Origin: an uncultured Collinsella sp.
Lineage (GTDB): Bacteria; Actinomycetota; Coriobacteriia; Coriobacteriales; Coriobacteriaceae
Direction of reading: 5' to 3'
Length of the DNA: 6,611 nt
Assembly (NCBI GenBank): GCA_900551625.1
Contig: URWZ01000093.1
Location: 1 to 6,611, forward strand
Shown here in pieces: positions 1 through 4,147 of this stretch (position 1 is the first letter of the stretch; each line of letters opens with the position of its first letter). A program made the position numbers and the translations under genes. The notes under the pieces were generated by a model. It worked only from the letters and a program-made list of their open reading frames with translations, was not told the origin of the DNA and did no database searches.

Positions 1-93
1 GTTGACAACGGGGGCCTTCGCGCTGCGGAATGATTTTGGAAACTAAGTACGGGACCCGCCCAAACCGTCCTGCTCAATCGCCCTTGTGGTGTT

Positions 94-119
94 GGGGCTG
101 AAAGGGTGGGGCGCGGGGG
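94..119 (+). other. Putative G-quadruplex motif at the 3' end of the HAD gene
   Basis: Four G-tracts on the plus strand at 94-97, 104-106, 108-111 and 115-119 are separated by loops of 6, 1 and 3 nt, which satisfies the usual G3+N1-7 rule. The motif abuts the stop codon (120-122) of the minus-strand HAD phosphatase, so the G-rich strand is that gene's template strand and the RNA would be C-rich. No hairpin-plus-U-tract terminator is visible between the stop and the window edge, so a roadblock role at the transcript end is conceivable. The motif is seen directly; folding and function are inference. Confidence 0.5.
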
Positions 120-743
120 TTACTTGGTTGTTAGGGTTAGCAGGTCGTTGGGGGTTTTGAGGTTGTAGGCGGCGTTTGGGATATCTTGGTGTGATCCCCA
201 TGCTGCTCTGGCAAAACTGACCCCTGCCGAAGTTGCGCATTGTTCGTCGTAGACGGTGTCGCCAACGTAGACGACGTTGCCAGGATTCGCGCCCGTACGC
301 CGGAGATATTCGAGCATGGGAGCGGGTGCGGGTTTATGTTCGGTTGTGTCTTCGACAAGGATGATGTGTTCAAAAAACTTATCGAAGCCAAGGGGTGCAA
401 TTTCGTCTGTGTATTCGTCGCGCGCACGTGAGGAGACGATGCCAAGTTTGCAGCCGTTGTTGGCGAGTGTTGCGATGACTTCAAGCAAGCCTGGAAACAC
501 GCTGATGGTGCTTTTAAAGCTGGCAGCAACTTGGCACCAGCGATTCAACGTTGCCTGCGAGTAGATTCCAAGTTTCTCAAGGGCATCCTTGCCGGGTATG
601 CCGAGGGCAAATTCAAGCTCGTGTCGGGGGAGCGTTTTGCCGGTCTCTTCTTGGACAATCTGGACAAGCGATGATAGAACGCTTTCTTCTGTATCTGCCA
701 ATGTCCCATCAACGTCAAATACGATATGGTCAAAGTGCTTCAT
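120..743 (-). CDS. HAD-superfamily phosphatase (Gph/beta-PGM-like)
   Basis: A 207-aa soluble cytoplasmic hydrolase of the haloacid dehalogenase superfamily, close to the family's usual 210-230 aa. All four HAD motifs are visible: motif I D10-V-D12-G-T14 (nucleophile D10, acid/base D12), motif II serine in GIVSS (S104/S105), motif III K137 in EHKP, and motif IV G161-D162 with D166 in GDTVYDEQ. Residues about 16-80 form the alpha-helical C1 cap typical of phosphoglycolate phosphatases and phosphoglucomutases, so the substrate is probably a small phosphorylated metabolite; the exact one cannot be read from the sequence. The ATG at 743 is preceded by a GAGAGGAG ribosome binding site at 751-758, spacing 7 nt, which fixes the start. 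It lies 56 nt downstream of the AraC regulator on the same strand with no terminator between, so the two are likely one transcript. The family call is strong and the substrate unknown. Confidence 0.92.
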   Translation of the reverse strand: MKHFDHIVFDVDGTLADTEESVLSSLVQIVQEETGKTLPRHELEFALGIPGKDALEKLGIYSQATLNRWCQVAASFKSTISVFPGLLEVIATLANNGCKLGIVSSRARDEYTDEIAPLGFDKFFEHIILVEDTTEHKPAPAPMLEYLRRTGANPGNVVYVGDTVYDEQCATSAGVSFARAAWGSHQDIPNAAYNLKTPNDLLTLTTK

Positions 744-799
744 ATGGTTGCTCCTCTCTGTTGTTTGCCTGCAAGTTTGATGCGGTGACAGAAGAAAGG

Positions 800-1738
800 C
801 TAGCGGGATTTCTGCCTGGTGCTATCGAGATTCTGCCTCGCTGCTCGATAGCTCGAAGGAGTGCACCCCATTTGTTCTTTAAATACCTGGCCAAGATGGC
901 TTGCTGTCGCAAAGCCGCATTGGCGCGCGACTGTCTGGACCGTTCGCGTGGTGTGTGCCAAAAGTTCGCAAGCACGGTTTACGCGGTATGCGCGCAGATA
1001 TGCCGCCGGGGTCGTTCCTGCGCAAGCTTCGATAATGCGGTAACACTCTCTTTCGCTTACGCCGGCTGCAGATGCCATCTGGGGCACATCTATAGCGGCT
1101 GCATAGTTTGCGCGGATATAGTCCAGGATTGCCTTGAACTGTACGTCGCGGTTGGTCATCCAAGAGGCGTTGTCGGAGGAAAAGAGCGGTTCGGCCTTGG
1201 CGTAAATCTGAATCCAGAGCTCTGACAAGCTATTCCGAAGCGCCATCTCGTTCTGCAGCCGTTGAAGGTCGTGGTTAAAGGAACTCTTTAGCAAATCGAT
1301 AAAGGGCATATCGTCGGGGTTGGTGGGCGACCATTTGAGCACATCGACGCCTCGACATTGCAGCAAAGGATTGATATAGCGCTTTTGAAGGCGTCCCGCG
1401 GGATCGCCGAGCATCGACGGCTGAAAGATATGCAACATTTGAATGGCTGGTGTCGAATTGGGTGATTGCAGCGTGCTGTGCAAAACGCCGCCGTTGATAA
1501 AGCCGGCGGACCCTTCCTCAAAGCGCACGTGTTCATGAGCCGCGCGCGTTCGATAGTCAATCGCTCCCTGCTCCATGTAGAAAAGCTCGACTTCGGAATG
1601 CCAGTGCCAGGGGACGGAATTGCCCGGATAGCGAGCGAATTCTGCGCGTTCGGCAATATAGGGCCAGTCTTCGGCGGTCTCGGGAAACGCTTCCTCGCGT
1701 CCTCCGCGGTGCAATTCTATGTGATCCATGTTTCGCAT
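800..1738 (-). CDS. AraC-family transcriptional regulator with cupin sensor domain
   Basis: A 312-aa DNA-binding regulator of usual AraC/XylS length. The N-terminal half is a cupin-type ligand-binding domain: the PWHWHSEVE segment (residues 43-51, H45, H47, E49, E51) and a later histidine (H87 in GGVLH) match the conserved AraC_binding pattern in which histidines and acids sit on the beta barrel. The C-terminal 100 residues hold the two helix-turn-helix motifs: about 216-238 (IDVPQMASAAGVSER) and about 266-288 (TVQTVARQCGF, then FKEQMGCTP). The cupin type usually senses sugars or other small metabolites. Its likely partner is the HAD phosphatase 56 nt downstream, suggesting sugar or phosphosugar metabolism, but no transporter or catabolic enzyme is next to it. 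ATG 1738 was chosen although it lacks a Shine-Dalgarno sequence; the internal ATG at 1729 lacks one too. A -10-like TATACT just upstream suggests leaderless translation. Confidence 0.93.
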   Translation of the reverse strand: MRNMDHIELHRGGREEAFPETAEDWPYIAERAEFARYPGNSVPWHWHSEVELFYMEQGAIDYRTRAAHEHVRFEEGSAGFINGGVLHSTLQSPNSTPAIQMLHIFQPSMLGDPAGRLQKRYINPLLQCRGVDVLKWSPTNPDDMPFIDLLKSSFNHDLQRLQNEMALRNSLSELWIQIYAKAEPLFSSDNASWMTNRDVQFKAILDYIRANYAAAIDVPQMASAAGVSERECYRIIEACAGTTPAAYLRAYRVNRACELLAHTTRTVQTVARQCGFATASHLGQVFKEQMGCTPSSYRAARQNLDSTRQKSR

Positions 1739-1744
1739 GGCATC

Positions 1745-1750
1745 AGTATA
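1745..1750 (-). promoter_or_regulatory. Candidate -10 box (TATACT) for a leaderless AraC transcript
   Basis: On the minus strand TATACT differs from TATAAT at one position and ends 6 nt before the A of the AraC start codon at 1738, so a transcript would be expected to begin at or next to the ATG. No Shine-Dalgarno is seen in front of the ATG, which fits leaderless translation, common in actinobacteria. No good -35 hexamer lies 16-18 nt upstream, so an activator or extended contacts would be needed. The motif is seen; its function is inferred. Confidence 0.4.
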
Positions 1751-1763
1751 AAGCGCGATGGGC

Positions 1764-1973
1764 TTAGATTGCTCTTGCCTGTTCAGGGAACGCCTTGTCT
1801 AGGGATGCTTGGAGCTTTTCGAACGATGCTCGCAAGTTGTGGCTCTGGACGGTTGACCGTTTGGCTTTTGTGGTGGGGGAGTCGAGGAGGCTGTTTCTCT
1901 GTGTCGGGGGGAAGGAGAAAAGGTTTGCATGTTTTAGGGATGGCTGCTGTGCTGCGTCATTGGAAGAATGCAT
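1764..1973 (-). CDS. Weak small ORF or gene remnant (69 aa), hypothetical
   Basis: I do not recognise this frame. It encodes 69 residues, hydrophilic, with a possibly helical C-terminus (SFEKLQASLDKAFPEQ). It starts at ATG 1973 with a GAGGAGG sequence about 10 nt upstream, slightly too far for an ideal ribosome binding site, and stops 25 nt before the AraC start, so it could be the first cistron of the AraC-HAD unit. Against this, there are no recognisable domains, the N-terminal half is low-quality proline/serine-rich sequence, and an overlapping frame just upstream (to 2131) also reads open, which fits a frameshifted remnant equally well. Confidence 0.2.
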   Translation of the reverse strand: MHSSNDAAQQPSLKHANLFSFPPTQRNSLLDSPTTKAKRSTVQSHNLRASFEKLQASLDKAFPEQARAI

Positions 1974-2226
1974 GCTTGTGCGGCCTCCTCGATGTCCACC
2001 AATAGATTGCGCTCGGGGTATGCTGCTAGGTCCCGTGCGTTGGCAGTATTATGCCGCGGCTGCTGTAAAGAAGCGCTAAAGAAAGGCTTAACCTGGTTTG
2101 ATGTTACGATGAAACTGCAGGTCAAAGCCATCGAGTAACACTCTTGAAAGGTTTTGAGCTTAAGGGCTTTCTAAGGTTTGTGACGTGGATGTGGCGCGGA
2201 CGTGCGGAGCGTGTGAATGCTCGCTG

Positions 2227-3213
2227 TTAGCGCTGCGGTTCTGCGGCGCGCACCTGCTCGATGACCTTTTCCATCGTGGCGTCGATGCGGTCTTTTTTGA
2301 GTTCGCATTCCCAGATGGTTATGGGCGTCCAGCCCATTTGAGTGAGTGCCGCCACGGCAGCGCGGTCGCGCTCGACGTTGCGACGGAACTTTGCCTCCCA
2401 AAACTCAACATTGCGCTTTGGCTGGCTCGGATTGCACTTAGGGCAGCGATGCCAAAAGCAACCGTTGACAAAGATGGCGATCTTGCGGCCGGGGAAGGCG
2501 ATGTCGGGCTTGCCGGGAACCTTCCATTCCAAACGATAGCCCGTAAGGCCCGCGGCCCGTAGGCGCTGGCGAACGAGCAGCTCGGGCTTGGTGTTGGCGC
2601 GTTTGTTGCCCTTCATGGACTTTTTGATGGCGGCGCGACGGCGGACCAGTTCGCGCTCGTCAGCGGAGAGGTCCGAGGTATCGATGCCGTCGAGCAGACC
2701 GGGCTTGGGACGCTTTTTGCTGTGGCGCTTGGCTTTGCGCTTGGGTTTGGTAACGGGCTCGTCGGCTGTGGTGGACTCGGTGCGGTTGGCGGCGTTGGCC
2801 TCAAGCCGGTCCTCCTTCAGCTCAATCAGGGCATCAATGAGCCCCTTGTCGGCGGGCATCCATTCCACCGTGGCAAGCGAGGTGCGCGGAATCCAGCGGA
2901 TATCGAGTTGGCGGTCGTGCTTCTGCGGCTCATCGGATTCATCGGCGAGCGAGCAGTAGTAGCACTCCATGGAGAGATGGAAATCGGGGTAGTCGTACTC
3001 AACGGTGTAAAAATCGCGCAGGTTGGTGACTTTGACCCGTAGCTCTTCCATGAGCTCGCGGCGTACAGCGTCCTCGGGCGTCTCGCCGCGCATGAGCTTG
3101 CCACCGGGGAACTCCCAAAGTCCCTGCATGTCGCCATAGCCGCGCTGCACGGCAAGCAGCTCATCGGATCCTTCCTTGCGAATGATCCCAGCGGCAACAT
3201 GAACAGTCTTCAA
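2227..3213 (-). CDS. Nudix hydrolase (MutT/NudG-like) fused to a Vsr-type mismatch endonuclease
   Basis: A 328-aa predicted cytoplasmic DNA-maintenance fusion. Residues 1-130 are a Nudix hydrolase resembling MutT/NudG (8-oxo-dGTP or modified-CTP pyrophosphohydrolases): LWEFPGGK at 32-39 and the Nudix box at 38-60 with G38, E44, R52-E53-L54 and E56-E57. The box glycine expected at 59 is Arg. Residues about 134-195 are a linker with a basic run (156-170). Residues about 197-320 are a Vsr endonuclease: GKPD with catalytic Asp237, NGCFWH at 250-255, probable zinc ligands C257/C260, D283 (NVERD) and C303 (WEC). E. coli Vsr is 156 aa and stands alone. I chose the TTG at 3213: GAGAGAGG lies 7 nt upstream and the Nudix fold starts right there. 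The frame stays open to an ATG at 3378, but that would overlap the divergent ABC gene and add unrelated sequence. The candidate internal ATG (M200) has no ribosome binding site, so one polypeptide is expected. No Dcm-type methyltransferase is adjacent. Confidence 0.92.
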   Translation of the reverse strand: MKTVHVAAGIIRKEGSDELLAVQRGYGDMQGLWEFPGGKLMRGETPEDAVRRELMEELRVKVTNLRDFYTVEYDYPDFHLSMECYYCSLADESDEPQKHDRQLDIRWIPRTSLATVEWMPADKGLIDALIELKEDRLEANAANRTESTTADEPVTKPKRKAKRHSKKRPKPGLLDGIDTSDLSADERELVRRRAAIKKSMKGNKRANTKPELLVRQRLRAAGLTGYRLEWKVPGKPDIAFPGRKIAIFVNGCFWHRCPKCNPSQPKRNVEFWEAKFRRNVERDRAAVAALTQMGWTPITIWECELKKDRIDATMEKVIEQVRAAEPQR

Positions 3214-3262
3214 CAGGAGTCCTCTCTCAATATCATCACGTGGCAGGCTAGCTACCCCTACC

Positions 3263-3276
3263 TTACACAACGGTAA
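3263..3276 (+). promoter_or_regulatory. Candidate BceR-type operator (TTACA-N4-GGTAA)
   Basis: TTACA at 3263-3267 and GGTAA at 3272-3276 are separated by 4 nt. This matches the TnACA-N4-TGTAA pattern described for BceR-like response regulators of Firmicutes at all fixed positions but one. It is the core of a larger inverted repeat CCTTAC/GTAAGG (3261-3278), and a further half-site GTAAGC follows at 3284-3289, 11 bp after GTAAGG. It sits 86 nt upstream of the ABC ATPase start. The repeat is seen; binding by a BceR homologue is inferred from the genes it precedes. Confidence 0.45.
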
Positions 3277-3321
3277 GGCAAGCGTAAGCCATATCGATGG
3301 TAGCCGACTCGTCTTCTTGCG

Positions 3322-3348
3322 ACTATAGATGCCGTAGACTAATTGCAA
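3322..3348. promoter_or_regulatory. Divergent promoter candidates between the Nudix-Vsr and ABC genes
   Basis: A near-palindromic ACTATAGAT at 3322-3330 provides -10-like hexamers on both strands: TATAGT (minus, 3322-3327) and TATAGA (plus, 3324-3329). For the minus direction a -35-like TTGCAA lies at 3343-3348 with a short 15-nt spacer. For the plus direction no -35 match exists near 3301-3306, as would fit an activator-dependent promoter with the BceR-like site centred about 66 nt before the predicted TSS. A second plus-strand -10-like TAGACT is at 3335-3340. These are weak predictions. Confidence 0.25.
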
Positions 3349-3361
3349 GAAAGGACTCGGT

Positions 3362-4147
3362 ATGCAAACCACGCACATGGCGACCCCGGTACTGGAGGTC
3401 GCTCATCTCGAAAAGGTATACGGAGCGCTGGGCAACGTGACCCGCGCGCTCAACGACGTCAGCTTTACCGTCAACCGCGGCGAATTCGTCGGCATCATGG
3501 GCGCTTCGGGCTCGGGCAAGTCGACGTTGCTCAACTGCGTGTCGACCATCGATAGCGCCACGAGCGGCACGATCCGCATCAACGGGCAGGACGTAACACG
3601 CATGAAGCAGGCTAAGCTTTCGCAGTTCCGCCGCGAGGAGCTCGGCTTTATCTTCCAGGACTCCAACCTGCTCGATACGCTCACGGCACGCGAGAACATC
3701 GCCCTGCCGCTCACCATCGCCCGCACAAACTCGGCAGAGATCTCGACCCGCGTGCAGGATGTGGCAGCGCGCCTTTCCATCAGTCAGGTGCTCGACAAGT
3801 ATCCCTACCAAATGTCCGGCGGCCAGCAGCAGCGCGTCGCCGCGGCTCGCGCGCTCGTCACCGACCCCACCATGATTATGGCCGACGAGCCCACCGGCGC
3901 CCTCGATTCCAAGAGCGCTCGCCTGCTGCTCGAGAGCCTAGAGGCCCTTAACCGCCGCCTACGTGCCACCGTGCTCATGGTCACGCACGACAGCTTTGCC
4001 GCCAGTTACACGAGCCGTGTGCTGTTTATTCGCGACGGCAAGATCTTCACCGAGCTGCGCCGCGGCGACACCGACCGCCGAGAGTTCTTCGACCGCATTA
4101 TGGAGGTCGTTGCCATGATGGGCGGTGAGGGCTCCGATGCTCTGTAA
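3362..4147 (+). CDS. BceA-type ABC transporter ATP-binding protein
   Basis: A 261-aa cytoplasmic ATPase of the MacB/LolD/BceA class that powers an FtsX-type permease. All nucleotide-binding motifs are intact: Walker [10 protein letters not shown] (47-55), Q-loop Q99, ABC signature MSGGQQQR (151-158), Walker B MIMADE (171-176, catalytic E176), D-loop ALD (180-182) and H-loop H209. The [22 protein letters not shown] stretch (96-117) is typical of BceA proteins of peptide-antibiotic resistance modules. The ATG at 3362 is preceded by AAGGA at 3351-3355 with 6 nt spacing. The gene overlaps the permease start by 11 nt, so the two are translationally coupled and form the BceAB complex. The usual BceRS two-component system is not in the window, but a BceR-like operator lies upstream. 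The family is certain; the exact peptide substrate is unknown. Confidence 0.96.
   Translation: MQTTHMATPVLEVAHLEKVYGALGNVTRALNDVSFTVNRGEFVGIMGASGSGKSTLLNCVSTIDSATSGTIRINGQDVTRMKQAKLSQFRREELGFIFQDSNLLDTLTARENIALPLTIARTNSAEISTRVQDVAARLSISQVLDKYPYQMSGGQQQRVAAARALVTDPTMIMADEPTGALDSKSARLLLESLEALNRRLRATVLMVTHDSFAASYTSRVLFIRDGKIFTELRRGDTDRREFFDRIMEVVAMMGGEGSDAL

Larger units (their letters stand above)
1739..2226. other. Gene-poor gap of 488 bp between the Nudix-Vsr gene and the AraC gene
   Basis: No recognisable gene is found on either strand. Contents seen: the TATACT box next to the AraC start; a weak minus-strand frame at 1764-1973; a TAATACT -10-like hexamer on the minus strand at 2045-2051 without a properly spaced -35; a direct repeat TAAAGAA at 2066-2072 and 2077-2083 (11-bp period); and a short GGCA/TGCC palindrome around 2042-2055. 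No intrinsic terminator with a U-tract follows the Nudix-Vsr stop codon. The stretch could be regulatory DNA for the AraC/HAD pair or a decayed gene. Confidence 0.5.

Noticed and set aside
2..7. TTGACA hexamer as a -35 box
   Set aside because: No -10 hexamer 16-18 nt downstream, and no plus-strand gene follows.
2..46. Possible 3' end of a plus-strand gene (14 codons, ends FGN-stop at 44-46)
   Set aside because: Too short to judge; no recognisable domain, and such short open tails occur by chance at a window edge.
551..1225. Plus-strand 224-codon frame across the HAD and AraC genes
   Set aside because: It is antisense to two well-supported genes, has no recognisable domain and a cysteine/arginine-rich composition typical of a shadow frame.
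2124..2170. AAAGCC/GGCTTT inverted repeat as terminator of the Nudix-Vsr gene
   Set aside because: The stem is only 6 bp with a loop of about 35 nt and no U-tract on the minus strand.
3214..3378. Extended N-terminus of the Nudix-Vsr gene up to an ATG at 3378
   Set aside because: It would overlap the divergent ABC ATPase start and its operator, the added residues are not part of the Nudix fold, and the TTG at 3213 has a strong ribosome binding site at 7 nt.
4125..4136. GTG start for the permease
   Set aside because: No ribosome binding site at proper distance; ATG 4137 has GAGGG 5 nt upstream and gives the family-typical N-terminus.
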